NCBI GenBank assembly: GCA_001804705.1
Contig: MHAY01000013.1
Coordinates: forward strand, 1 to 64,000
Source of the DNA: Ignavibacteria bacterium RIFOXYC2_FULL_35_21
Lineage (GTDB): Bacteria > Bacteroidota > Ignavibacteria > Kapaibacteriales > UBA2268
Length of the DNA: 64,000 nt
Direction of reading: 5' to 3'
Below, piece after piece: positions 16,663-24,974 of this stretch; the first letter of the stretch is position 1, and each line of letters starts with the position of its first letter. The position numbers were made by a program, and so were the translations under genes. Under the pieces are notes generated by a model, which worked only from the letters and a program-made list of their open reading frames with translations, searched no databases and had not been told where the DNA came from.

Positions 16663-16980
16663 CTATATCACATTAATTCCATGTCGTAAAATTTCACGGA
16701 CAAAAGGATTGGATTCATTGAATTCTTCAGGACGATAGGTCAGAGGTTCAAGTTCATAGCTGACAGCGAATTTAGCTTTTCTGATTTTCTCATTATCATA
16801 ATATCTGTTTCCCACGAAATTATCTGACACAATTGCTAAATCAATATCACTCCACTTATCATTTGTTCCTCTTGCATAAGAACCGAACAGCACAGCTTTT
16901 TGAACATGTATGTTTGTTGCTTCAAGTTCGTCAATAAATTTATGTATTAACTCTTTTATTTCAGAAGAGATTTCAGCCAT
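16663..16980 (-). CDS. MNT-type minimal nucleotidyltransferase (antitoxin of HEPN/MNT pair 1)
   Basis: 105 residues. The polymerase-beta fold signature is GSYARGTNDKWSDIDLAIV, the GSx10DxD motif carrying the catalytic acids. In type VII toxin-antitoxin modules such MntA-like proteins neutralise the HEPN RNase by adding nucleotides to it. The gene overlaps the end of the upstream HEPN gene by 25 bp on the same strand, indicating translational coupling. The start MAEIS is shared with the paralogue at 53917. Confidence 0.85.
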   Translation of the reverse strand: MAEISSEIKELIHKFIDELEATNIHVQKAVLFGSYARGTNDKWSDIDLAIVSDNFVGNRYYDNEKIRKAKFAVSYELEPLTYRPEEFNESNPFVREILRHGINVI

Positions 16981-17345
16981 AATAATTTCTCCCTAATTCT
17001 TTTAAACATTTCTTCACTAAATTCTTTTGTGCAAATTTTTTCTAAATCAGATTTATATTCCGGATATCTCGCTTCTATATGGAACATATTCAATCTATCA
17101 AAGAAATCAGATGACTCTTCATTCAATTCAATATTTGAAAGTTTGGATAGCCTGATTAAATTATAAATTTTTGGAGGTGTTTCATTATGCAAATTAACAT
17201 AATGGGCTTTCAATGCTTTTTCAATCACAAGGTGGCCAATAAACAAAGACCACAAAAACTTTCCAGATAAAAGAAGAATTTCAGCAGATTCCAGATCAGA
17301 ATTGGCTGAAGTTATCCAATGCTTTATTTGTTCTTCCTTTGTCAT
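16956..17345 (-). CDS. HEPN domain protein (toxin of HEPN/MNT pair 1)
   Basis: A 129-residue all-helical HEPN-domain protein of the PF05168 kind. LFIGHLVIEKALKAHYVN and FHIEARYPEYKSDLEKICTK are shared with the paralogue at 53553. In that paralogue the segment reads TPPRTHDL; here it reads TPPKIYNL, so the histidine of that motif is replaced by tyrosine. HEPN toxins are metal-independent RNases whose Arg and His are catalytic. Whether this copy is active is therefore open. It lies upstream of, and overlaps, the MNT gene. Confidence 0.82.
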   Translation of the reverse strand: MTKEEQIKHWITSANSDLESAEILLLSGKFLWSLFIGHLVIEKALKAHYVNLHNETPPKIYNLIRLSKLSNIELNEESSDFFDRLNMFHIEARYPEYKSDLEKICTKEFSEEMFKRIREKLLWLKSLLK

Positions 17346-17419
17346 TTATTTTTTGTTTTTGGAACTAAAATCTTTCAAATTTATAGGAAATTTTAATAAT
17401 AATACTCTTTTTATTTTTC

Positions 17420-18145
17420 CTACATCTTCACAGTCAAATACTTCGCTACCTTCTTATCGAAATAAATTGTTCGTTTTTTTGTATAATAAGCATCCAATAC
17501 AACTTCAATATTTATCGAATCCTTTATTAAATAGTCACCAAGGTTAAATCCCGCTTCACCATACTTCCTGAATCTCCTTCCAATCCACGGCAAATCGCCG
17601 GGCTGTATAACAACTAAACCATTAGTTTGAGTTTGATATACTTTTATTGGCACGCCTTTATTTATTTCGGTACTTAAATAATTAAACTTTAACAGAAACA
17701 TTTCGTAATTCGTTACCGAATCACCTAATATGATTCTTAAAGTATAAAATCCATTATCATATTGTTCTGTCAATGAGTCAGGAATACCCCATAGAATATT
17801 AAATCTTCCTTCTTTAAAAATCTGATTAATAATTGTATCCATCACTATATTTTTTTCTTGATTAATAAGAATGATGATTACATTTTGAGGAGTATTTAAT
17901 GTAAATCCAAAATCAGTTTGATTGTAAAATGGATTCGGTGTATTAATGCATTTATAATTCGGATCCATCTCGACTTGCCCGACTGTATAATAAACTCTTA
18001 CTATTGCACTATCCAACGGCTTCCCACTCGTACTATCAACCACAGTTATATATACACCGTGTCCATCCTCTCCGCCCCCAGTCGGCTCATTGCAGGATAA
18101 GAGAATTATACTAGTTAAAATTACGAGAAATAAAATTGATTTCAT
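17420..18145 (-). CDS. lipoprotein with FlgD/T9SS-like Ig domain (paralogue A)
   Basis: About 241 residues from the ATG at 18145, which gives the lipoprotein signal KSILFLVILTSIILLSC with Cys18; an ATG eight codons earlier would add a polar extension ahead of it. A carboxypeptidase-regulatory-like N-terminal part (GVYITVVDSTSGKPLDSAIV) is followed by NTPNPFYNQTDFGF, a FlgD-like Ig strand pattern ending GFYTLRIIL, and a C-terminal tail. It is a paralogue of the next gene upstream. An envelope-located protein; the function is unknown. Confidence 0.75.
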   Translation of the reverse strand: MKSILFLVILTSIILLSCNEPTGGGEDGHGVYITVVDSTSGKPLDSAIVRVYYTVGQVEMDPNYKCINTPNPFYNQTDFGFTLNTPQNVIIILINQEKNIVMDTIINQIFKEGRFNILWGIPDSLTEQYDNGFYTLRIILGDSVTNYEMFLLKFNYLSTEINKGVPIKVYQTQTNGLVVIQPGDLPWIGRRFRKYGEAGFNLGDYLIKDSINIEVVLDAYYTKKRTIYFDKKVAKYLTVKM

Positions 18146-18196
18146 ATTTTCAACCAACATTATTACCAATTACAATTTTAATAATATTATCCGGTT

Positions 18197-18940
18197 CTAT
18201 TTTTTTATCATTTTCACAGAATAATCTGCCCTTTTATCAACACTTAAATTTAATGCAAGTATTACAGGATTATAATCATCACTTAATATTTCCATGTACA
18301 CTTCTTCCTTTAATAGAAATTTTCCTAAATTCACACCGGATTCATGCACACGATTGAACTTTTTCCCGGTATATGGCATGTCTTCCTTCTTTAGTATGAA
18401 TTTGCCGTCAATCGGATTTTTAATTACTTTAGAAGGTAACGGCTTATAAATCATATCATAAAAGTAATTATTTTTAAAATACATTATCTCGTAATTCATA
18501 ACCGTATCGGGAGTCTTAATTCTTACATTATAGAAACCTTCTTTTATATTCTGACTTGATGAATAATCCGGAAACCAATCAAATTCGTGAAAACCCGCTT
18601 CTAATATTTCATTAATTACAGTGTCAATAACGTTATTTGTTTGTTCATCAATAATAGTAATCTCAGTCTGTTCGGTCTCGTTTTTAGAAATCCATAAATG
18701 GGTAAATTCTCTGAATGGATTTGGTGCATTAATTGATTTTATGCTGGTATCCTTTGTTGGCAGTTCTGTTATTAGATAATAAATACTAATAGTAACATTA
18801 TTAACCGGTGCCCCGGTTTTACTATCAGTCAATGTAAAGTAATAACCCGGTTCATCATCCTCTTTCACTTCACTTGTCTGTTCATCGCAGGACGAAAGAA
18901 GAGTTAAAATTAAAATAACAAATGATAGAATTGTTTTCAT
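18197..18940 (-). CDS. lipoprotein with FlgD/T9SS-like Ig domain (paralogue B)
   Basis: About 247 residues. I chose the ATG at 18940 because a GAGG Shine-Dalgarno overlaps the codon of the alternative TTG start at 18955. The signal KTILSFVILILTLLSSC gives Cys18. The layout matches paralogue A: YFTLTDSKTGAPVNNVTIS, then NAPNPFREFTHLWI, FlgD-like strands ending GFYNVRI, and a tail with FNRVHESGVNLGKFLLKEE (paralogue A: FRKYGEAGFNLGDYLIKD). These are two tandem diverged copies next to a third lipoprotein. Function unknown. Confidence 0.75.
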   Translation of the reverse strand: MKTILSFVILILTLLSSCDEQTSEVKEDDEPGYYFTLTDSKTGAPVNNVTISIYYLITELPTKDTSIKSINAPNPFREFTHLWISKNETEQTEITIIDEQTNNVIDTVINEILEAGFHEFDWFPDYSSSQNIKEGFYNVRIKTPDTVMNYEIMYFKNNYFYDMIYKPLPSKVIKNPIDGKFILKKEDMPYTGKKFNRVHESGVNLGKFLLKEEVYMEILSDDYNPVILALNLSVDKRADYSVKMIKK

Positions 18941-18972
18941 AGTATCAATCCTCAAAATTTTGATAATATTTT

Positions 18973-20082
18973 TTAAGGTTTTCCTCCGGTTGTCGTATGC
19001 AGAATCACCCCCTTAGAACCGGAAATAAATCCTTCGTTTTTATCAAAAAAGAATAAATCATGGAAATGTACAATGCCATTCGGCTCACTTAAACTTACCC
19101 AATAGTTTAATGGTAACCAGTTAATTCCACCATCTTCTGTAAATGAAATCAAATGGTATTTTGTTCCACCATATAAATAGTTTGGTAAACTAGAAATACC
19201 CCAACCATGGTTTTCATCAACAAATGTAAAATTACTTATATATCTTTCACTATTATAATTTTGATAAAACCAGTTAAAACCACCATCAGAAGTTCTTAGG
19301 AATTTATATTCATCGGTTTTTATCCAAGCATTATTTTCATCTAGGAAAAATGATTGATAAAGTGCTATAGTAGTATCTTTAAATACCTCAAACCAGGTTT
19401 TACCTTCATCAGTGGTCTTATAAATACGAGAATTTGTTTTTTGACTTATTCTATGAAAGGTTTGAAAAAATGCAGTTGTTTTATTCGTAAAATGCAAATC
19501 ATCAATACCATCCTCAAAATCAGTTAAATTTATTTCCCAATTGTTCCCTCCATCGGTTGTCTTAATTATTGCATCATCACTGCTTCCATTCTTTATTGTT
19601 GCCCAACCGGTCATTTCATCAGTAAATTGAATATCATATATTCCTCTATCCATTTGTTCAGTGAACAGAACTTTTTTTGTCCAACTTTTACCCCCATCAG
19701 TCGTTTTGTATAGTCCATTATTTGCATCTCCTACCCAACCGTTTAAAGTATCTTTAAAATATAAAGTATTAAAATGACCTTTGAATGTATAGCCTGAAGT
19801 TTCTGAATGTTCAATAAAATATTTTTCCCAACTTTTACCTCCATCCGTTGTTCTTAAAATACTATCATTTTCATTTAAAATCCATCCATGTTTTTTATCA
19901 ATAAAAAAAATATTATAAAGACAATATAGATTACAATCGTGAGCCCAGATTTTAGGATTACTCCCTGGATAACAAATATATTCGGAAAAACCTACAGGTA
20001 TCGGCTCTTCAATAAATGTATTATCTTTACATGCCGATAAAATTATTAAAATAAAAACACAGAATAACAAAATTGACTTCAT
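18973..20082 (-). CDS. YCF48/BNR-repeat beta-propeller lipoprotein
   Basis: 369 residues. The lipoprotein signal KSILLFCVFILIILSAC lipidates Cys18. The rest is a YCF48-like beta-propeller: repeated GW...LRTTDGGKSWEK / LYKTTDGGKSWTKK / IIKTTDGGNNWEI / IYKTTDEGKTWFEV / LRTSDGGFNWFY blades, ending HTTTGGKP. In photosynthetic bacteria YCF48 helps assemble photosystem II. In non-phototrophs such propellers are surface or periplasmic proteins of unknown ligand. It is first in a row of three lipoprotein genes with near-identical signal peptides. Confidence 0.82.
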   Translation of the reverse strand: MKSILLFCVFILIILSACKDNTFIEEPIPVGFSEYICYPGSNPKIWAHDCNLYCLYNIFFIDKKHGWILNENDSILRTTDGGKSWEKYFIEHSETSGYTFKGHFNTLYFKDTLNGWVGDANNGLYKTTDGGKSWTKKVLFTEQMDRGIYDIQFTDEMTGWATIKNGSSDDAIIKTTDGGNNWEINLTDFEDGIDDLHFTNKTTAFFQTFHRISQKTNSRIYKTTDEGKTWFEVFKDTTIALYQSFFLDENNAWIKTDEYKFLRTSDGGFNWFYQNYNSERYISNFTFVDENHGWGISSLPNYLYGGTKYHLISFTEDGGINWLPLNYWVSLSEPNGIVHFHDLFFFDKNEGFISGSKGVILHTTTGGKP

Positions 20083-20103
20083 AAAATCACCTTATATTTT
20101 CAT

Positions 20104-20134
20104 TATTAATTGGTCATTAGTCATTAGTAATTAA
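20104..20134. repeat. AT-rich repeat at gene 3' end
   Basis: Units of GTCATTAGTCATTAGTAATT lie just after the stop of the DUF2851 gene, a variant of the AT-rich 3'-end repeat family. Confidence 0.5.
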
Positions 20135-20136
20135 AT

Positions 20137-21168
20137 TCACTCTTCCTCAAACGGATACTTCTTATACGGGCTTCCTCCTAAATAGTAGAAATCCAGCACC
20201 TCGGCGAAGCCGTAGTCTTTGATTACATCTGATATAACAACCGTCTTGCTTCCGTAGTTCCTGATATACTCCAGCATACCTTGCTGCTGCCAGATAAAGT
20301 TCTGCGGAAAATCCTTGAACCTTCGTTTGAGTATTCCATAGCTGTGCAGTGCAGGTGTTGACCAATACCACAAAAACAAATTTATGCGGCTTTCCTCGTT
20401 AGCAAGGCAAAGAGCAAGAGGTAGGACGGAATTAAATACAAGCTCTCTCCTCAGGTGCGACCCCTCGTCAGTGATTTTCGTTTTGATTAACTGTTGCATC
20501 ATATCGGGTATGTGCAGTTCTGCACCTTCCGATAATTCCTTGAGCAATTTAAAAACATGTGATGATGGAAGAATTTGCAGAAGCTGTTCGAGTCTTTCGG
20601 AAGTGTAAACAGGCCTCTTTCTTCTGTTAAAATACTTATTCAAAAACTCACCTGAAAGCATTTGAAAACCTGAATCAAGCCCGTGCTGATTAACATATTT
20701 TTTTGCATCCGATGTCTTTCTCAACAGCCTGATTAATGCAAACTGCTGAAGCTCTTCTATTGAAAAAACATCCGGTATGTTTATTTCAAACGAAGTATCT
20801 TCTGATGCTTTTCGGACTTCATCATGATTCATAATTAAAGTTTCAAAAGGTAGTGAAAGTTTTACATCATTATCGAAAACAATATGAAGTACGACAGATT
20901 TGTAATTCTCATCAACCGAATGATTATGTACGTTCCATTCCGAGCTTTTCACATGAAACTCTGCATCAGCAACTATCACATTTCCCTGCAATAGCAAAGC
21001 AATATCGAGGAAATCGGGTCCCTCGTGAACATTAAGCCTGCCGGGTGAAAGTACCTGAAGCCTTTTACCGCTTGCTGTTGTATATATCTTTGACGGTTCG
21101 GACAGAAGCCTGTGAACACCGGTTTGCAGTTTCTTTTCACTAATTGATGATGTAGATGAATTTTTCAT
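20137..21168 (-). CDS. DUF2851 family protein
   Basis: A 343-residue protein of the DUF2851 family, widespread in Bacteroidota and of unknown function. Recognisable are GRLNVHEGPDFLDIALLL near residue 43, ADAEFHVKSSEWNVHNHS near 70-88 and the following VVLHIVFDND. The family has a restriction-endonuclease-like flavour in its acidic/HxK arrangement, but no activity is established to my knowledge. No signal peptide. The ATG at 21168 (MKNSSTSS) is the only reasonable start. An intergenic stretch full of hairpin repeats separates it from pyrF. Confidence 0.82.
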   Translation of the reverse strand: MKNSSTSSISEKKLQTGVHRLLSEPSKIYTTASGKRLQVLSPGRLNVHEGPDFLDIALLLQGNVIVADAEFHVKSSEWNVHNHSVDENYKSVVLHIVFDNDVKLSLPFETLIMNHDEVRKASEDTSFEINIPDVFSIEELQQFALIRLLRKTSDAKKYVNQHGLDSGFQMLSGEFLNKYFNRRKRPVYTSERLEQLLQILPSSHVFKLLKELSEGAELHIPDMMQQLIKTKITDEGSHLRRELVFNSVLPLALCLANEESRINLFLWYWSTPALHSYGILKRRFKDFPQNFIWQQQGMLEYIRNYGSKTVVISDVIKDYGFAEVLDFYYLGGSPYKKYPFEEE

Positions 21169-21218
21169 AAGATGTTATTAAATAATTTATTACAATTTTA
21201 TAACAATAATCATTTTTG

Positions 21219-21360
21219 TTCCCCCTTATCAAAGGGGGTTAGGGGGTTGTTAATAATTCAACCTCCATTTCTGTTCCCCCTTATCAAAGGGGGTTAGGGA
21301 TTGTCATGATAAAAACCTCCATTATTTTCTCCCCTTTTTCAAGGGGGAGATTCAGAGGTG
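21219..21360. repeat. three C/G-rich hairpin repeats
   Basis: Two nearly identical units, CCCCCTTATCAAAGGGGGTT (from about 21221 and 21276), are followed by a third related unit CTCCCCTTTTTCAAGGGGGA (about 21330). Each folds as a 5-6 bp C/G stem. They occupy most of the 308-bp gap between DUF2851 and pyrF, which contains no gene. Confidence 0.65.
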
Positions 21361-21402
21361 GTTCCTTGCTACCACCACATACGATGCTTCGACATAGTTT
21401 AT

Positions 21403-21419
21403 CCCGAACTTGATTCGGG
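21403..21419. repeat. hairpin CCCGAA-n5-TTCGGG
   Basis: A perfect 6-bp stem with the loop CTTGA, followed by GGCTCAGCATGAC. It resembles the hairpin at 5533-5553, which is followed by GACAGG. Both look like one dispersed repeat family. Confidence 0.5.
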
Positions 21420-21447
21420 GCTCAGCATGACAACCCAAATTCAACCA

Positions 21448-21468
21448 TGTCAGGAGTTACTCCTGACA
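21448..21468 (-). terminator. hairpin just after pyrF
   Basis: TGTCAGGAG (21448-21456) and CTCCTGACA (21460-21468) form a perfect 9-bp stem with a 3-nt loop, 8 bp past the pyrF stop. The stem is strong but no U-run follows on the minus strand, so it may be a repeat or an RNA-stabilising 3' hairpin rather than a classical terminator. Confidence 0.45.
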
Positions 21469-21476
21469 GGAATAAT

Positions 21477-22265
21477 CTACATAAAAGATAATTTATATTT
21501 TATCGCTTTCTCTCTCGCTTTTTCGGCAAAATCTTTCTCTTTGGAAGCATAAATCACTGCTCTCGACACATTGATAATGGCAGGCCCATTTGCATTTGCC
21601 TTAACTACGGCTTCCACACTGCCTCCCTGAGCTCCGATACCGGGAATTAAGAAAAAGTTGTTGGGAGCTAATGCTCTTAATTTGTCAATATCATCGGGTT
21701 GAGTTGCACCAATTACATAAGCAAGATTAGTTTTATCAGCCCAGCTCAGTGATTGCTTAATTATATGTTTATACAATGGAATACCGCCGGATTCCAGTCT
21801 TTGGAAATTTGCTGAACCTGGATTGGAAGTCAAAGTCAGTAGAAAAACCATTTTCTTCTTATAACTAAAAAACGGGTCTAATGAATCTTTACCGAGATAA
21901 GGATTAATTGTAACTGCATCGGCATTGAAATAATCAAAAATTGATTTTGCATAACCTGTCATTGTGTTTCCAATGTCGCATCGTTTGGCATCGGCAATCG
22001 AAACAATGTTTTCAGGAATTAGTTCAAATGTTTTTTTCAGAAGTTCATACCCTTCGATGCCATATTGCTCATAGAAAGCAAAATTGAGTTTGTAGGCACA
22101 AACAAAATCTTTTGTAGCATGAATTATTGATTTGTTGAATTCAAATAATCCGTCCGGAACAGATTTGAATTGCTGTGGCACTTTATTCAAATCAACATCG
22201 AGGCCGACACATAAAATAGAAGAATTTTTTGCTTGTGAACGCTTTAACTTTTCAAAAGTATCCAT
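21477..22265 (-). CDS. pyrF: orotidine 5'-phosphate decarboxylase
   Basis: 262 residues, cytoplasmic; decarboxylates OMP to UMP, the last step of de novo pyrimidine synthesis. The active-site DxKxxD is in ADAKRCDIGNT (Asp92, Lys94, Asp97). The start CVGLDVDLNKVP and the phosphate-binding end PGIGAQGGSVEAVV are both present. Length and the Arg-Cys after Lys fit the type 2 (longer) PyrF subfamily. No other pyrimidine genes are nearby. Confidence 0.95.
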   Translation of the reverse strand: MDTFEKLKRSQAKNSSILCVGLDVDLNKVPQQFKSVPDGLFEFNKSIIHATKDFVCAYKLNFAFYEQYGIEGYELLKKTFELIPENIVSIADAKRCDIGNTMTGYAKSIFDYFNADAVTINPYLGKDSLDPFFSYKKKMVFLLTLTSNPGSANFQRLESGGIPLYKHIIKQSLSWADKTNLAYVIGATQPDDIDKLRALAPNNFFLIPGIGAQGGSVEAVVKANANGPAIINVSRAVIYASKEKDFAEKAREKAIKYKLSFM

Positions 22266-22353
22266 AATTTTAAGTTAAAATGATAATTATTCTATATTTA
22301 TTTTTACTCTTTGATTTCTCCTTAATATATAAAATCTAATTTAAGATTATTGT

Positions 22354-23169
22354 TTATAGGTTATTTTTAAATAGAAGATATTTTCTATATTGAGTGTTTT
22401 TTTCGTTGGGCGGTGGTGTGTTTGATTTCTTCAGCATTTCAATTACCTTATCATACCTGTCCTGAGGAAGCGGGTGAGTAGAAAGCACTACCTTGAGGTC
22501 ATTATCCTGAACTGAATTTTTAATTTTATCGAAAAAGAATTTGATAGAACCCGGATACCATTTAGTTGATTGCAAATATTTGAATGATAATTCATCGGCT
22601 TCATACTCGTTTTCACGGCTATTATTTAGCAGGGACAATCCTTTGAACATATTCGAACCGAGTTCTTCATATTTATTTTTTTTCTCTCCGAAGGCAGCAT
22701 CAGAGAGTAGTTGCATTCCATAAGCCTTAGAGATTCGCTGGGTAGCATGTCTTTTCTCGGCATGAGCAATTTCATGTGCAAGAATGCCCGCAAGTGTTGC
22801 TTCATTGTCAATAAATTTCAGCAAGCCTGTGTAAACGTAAATATAACCTCCGGGGGCACAAAAAGCATTTACAATATCATCCCTCTTAATAATTTCAACG
22901 GTATAAGCAAATTGACCTCGATACTCCATCTTCGGAGAACGGATAATCTCATTTACAATCCCCTGGACATAGCTCTTAACTTCAGGCTTATTATAAATCG
23001 GATATTCGTTTTTATTTTTCCTAATCTCTGAGTCGAGATTCTTACCTAACTTAATATCTTCGCTGGGTGGATATATGTTGAAATCAACACAGCTATTCAT
23101 CATCCTTACGACAAAAATTACCGCCGTAAGAAAAATTAGCTTTCTATATATGTTATATAATTTTTCCAT
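22354..23169 (-). CDS. M48 family metalloprotease lipoprotein (copy 1)
   Basis: 271 residues; envelope zinc protease related to BepA/LoiP/HtpX-type M48. The signal anchor ends with a lipobox-like NSC (Cys27). The zinc site HEIAH is at residues 132-136 (AHEIAHAEKRH), with the third ligand in ENEYEADELSFKYL. The region NAFCAPGGYIYVYTGLL is typical of the family. Its neighbour at 23219-24052 is a tandem paralogue. Probable role: outer-membrane protein quality control. Confidence 0.87.
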   Translation of the reverse strand: MEKLYNIYRKLIFLTAVIFVVRMMNSCVDFNIYPPSEDIKLGKNLDSEIRKNKNEYPIYNKPEVKSYVQGIVNEIIRSPKMEYRGQFAYTVEIIKRDDIVNAFCAPGGYIYVYTGLLKFIDNEATLAGILAHEIAHAEKRHATQRISKAYGMQLLSDAAFGEKKNKYEELGSNMFKGLSLLNNSRENEYEADELSFKYLQSTKWYPGSIKFFFDKIKNSVQDNDLKVVLSTHPLPQDRYDKVIEMLKKSNTPPPNEKNTQYRKYLLFKNNL

Positions 23170-23218
23170 TTTAATTATAATGAATTTAAGTAATATAAAT
23201 TTACAAAAAAGTATTCAA

Positions 23219-24052
23219 TTATGGCAGTGTATTTTTAAATTGTATATACCTCTGCGAAAAAAGGTTATTTTCATTTGGTTGAGCCAGTTGAGCATTAGCA
23301 ATTAACTGCTCATATATGGCTATCCTGTTTTCATTCAATGGATGAGTTGAAAGCAATTCTTCGAGAAAACTTCCACTTGAATTATCGCTTACCTTTTGAA
23401 AGAAATATTTCATTGCTCCAGGATACCAAATTGTGGATTGAAGGTATTTGAATGAAAATTCGTCAGCTTCATATTCATCGTCCCTGCTGTTCTTCAGCAA
23501 TGCAAGTCCTGCAAACAAATTAGCGGCAAGTTCGGCATATTGGTCCGGATTATTCCCGAGAATCAAATCCAACAAAAATTGTACTCCATAAGCTTTTGTC
23601 ATACGTTTTGTACTGTGCCGCTTTTCTGCATGTGCTACTTCATGAGCAAGTATTCCTGCGAGTGTTGCCTCATTATCTACAAATTTGAGCAAACCTGTAT
23701 AAACATATACATATCCCCCGGGTGTAGCAAATGCGTTTACTACATTATCTTTCCTGATTATTTTAATTTGATATACAAACACACCTCTATATTCAATTTT
23801 GGGTGATTGGATAATCTGATTAACAATATTCTGTACATAATCATTTGCAGATTGCTGATTTAATAAAGGATATTCCTGTTGATTTGATTTAATTTGCAAA
23901 TCAAGCTGTCTCCCAAGCTCTTTGTCATCATTAACAGAAAATACATTGAAATCAAGTGAATTAAAATCATCACAACCATAAAATGACAGCGAAATAAATC
24001 CTAAAAGGAATAATATTAATGATTTTTTTATATGTAAGTAAAGGTTTACCAT
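23219..24052 (-). CDS. M48 family metalloprotease lipoprotein (copy 2)
   Basis: 277 residues, a tandem paralogue of the next gene downstream. The lipoprotein signal ends FYGC (Cys27). The zinc motif HEVAH is at 137-141, with DEYEADEFSFKYLQST supplying the third ligand. NAFATPGGYVYVYTGLLKF and GILAHEVAHAEKRHSTKRMTK are nearly the same in both copies, while the N- and C-terminal parts have diverged. Likely a periplasmic or inner-leaflet protease acting on envelope proteins. Confidence 0.87.
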   Translation of the reverse strand: MVNLYLHIKKSLILFLLGFISLSFYGCDDFNSLDFNVFSVNDDKELGRQLDLQIKSNQQEYPLLNQQSANDYVQNIVNQIIQSPKIEYRGVFVYQIKIIRKDNVVNAFATPGGYVYVYTGLLKFVDNEATLAGILAHEVAHAEKRHSTKRMTKAYGVQFLLDLILGNNPDQYAELAANLFAGLALLKNSRDDEYEADEFSFKYLQSTIWYPGAMKYFFQKVSDNSSGSFLEELLSTHPLNENRIAIYEQLIANAQLAQPNENNLFSQRYIQFKNTLP

Positions 24053-24186
24053 TAATTTTAATTATGGATATTATGATTGAAATTTAAAAACCTTATTAAT
24101 TCCTTGAAACCTTAGTAACAAATCTTTACAGGAAGACAAAAAACCTATTACCTTATTTTGATGTATTTAATTCTATTTTATTGTAA

Positions 24187-24945
24187 TTAGAAAATATGAA
24201 GTTTCTTCGGATAAAATATTTTTTCAAGGACCAAACCTTTTGCAGGAGCTAACGAGCTTACTTTTGAACGGTCGCAATCTTTTAATGCTCGTTTAACTTC
24301 TTTGATAGTTCTTTTCCCTCGTGCAATATCTATCATCGCTCCGACTATACTTCTCACCATTCCATAAACAAATCTGTCGGAACGAATTTGCAGTCTCCAT
24401 GTTTGCTTTGATATTTGCTTCCATTTACATTTTTTAACATCACAGATATAGTTTTTAGTATCCGGGTTATGCTTTGAAAATGTCGTGAAATCATGCTTCC
24501 CGACAAAAATATCAGCCGATTTTTTCAACTTAGCATAATCAATTTTATATTTGATTAATGTCGAAAATAATCTGTCGAACACTGAATTATTAGAATTAAT
24601 TGTATAAGAGTATTCTCTTGCGATAGCATCAAATCTCGCATGAAAATCAAAATTCACAATTTGGGCTTCAACAATTCTAATATCATCCGGTAATTTTGAA
24701 TTAAGTACATAAGGAATTTTTTTTTCAGGAACAGGGAATTTTGTTCCAAGTTTTGCATGTGCTACCTGTCCCCTTGCATGAACACCTGCATCCGTCCTTC
24801 CTGCTCCGACAATACCAATATGACTGCCATTCAACTTATGCAGAACTTTTTCAATCTCTTCCTGAATAGAAGGAGCATTTGGCTGAATCTGCCATCCCCC
24901 ATAGTTCGTCCCATCATATTCTATTTTAAGTATTAGTATGTTCAT
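24187..24945 (-). CDS. truA: tRNA pseudouridine(38-40) synthase TruA
   Basis: 252 residues. Modifies uridines 38-40 in the tRNA anticodon stem. The catalytic motif GAGRTDAGVHARGQVAH places the nucleophile at Asp52. The start ILKIEYDGTNYGGWQIQPN and the later FARFDA-like HARFDAIAREYSY and VYGMVRSIVGAMIDIARG segments are all typical. Full-length. Confidence 0.95.
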   Translation of the reverse strand: MNILILKIEYDGTNYGGWQIQPNAPSIQEEIEKVLHKLNGSHIGIVGAGRTDAGVHARGQVAHAKLGTKFPVPEKKIPYVLNSKLPDDIRIVEAQIVNFDFHARFDAIAREYSYTINSNNSVFDRLFSTLIKYKIDYAKLKKSADIFVGKHDFTTFSKHNPDTKNYICDVKKCKWKQISKQTWRLQIRSDRFVYGMVRSIVGAMIDIARGKRTIKEVKRALKDCDRSKVSSLAPAKGLVLEKIFYPKKLHIF

Positions 24946-24974
24946 TTTTATTTGATAATATTATTTATCAATAT

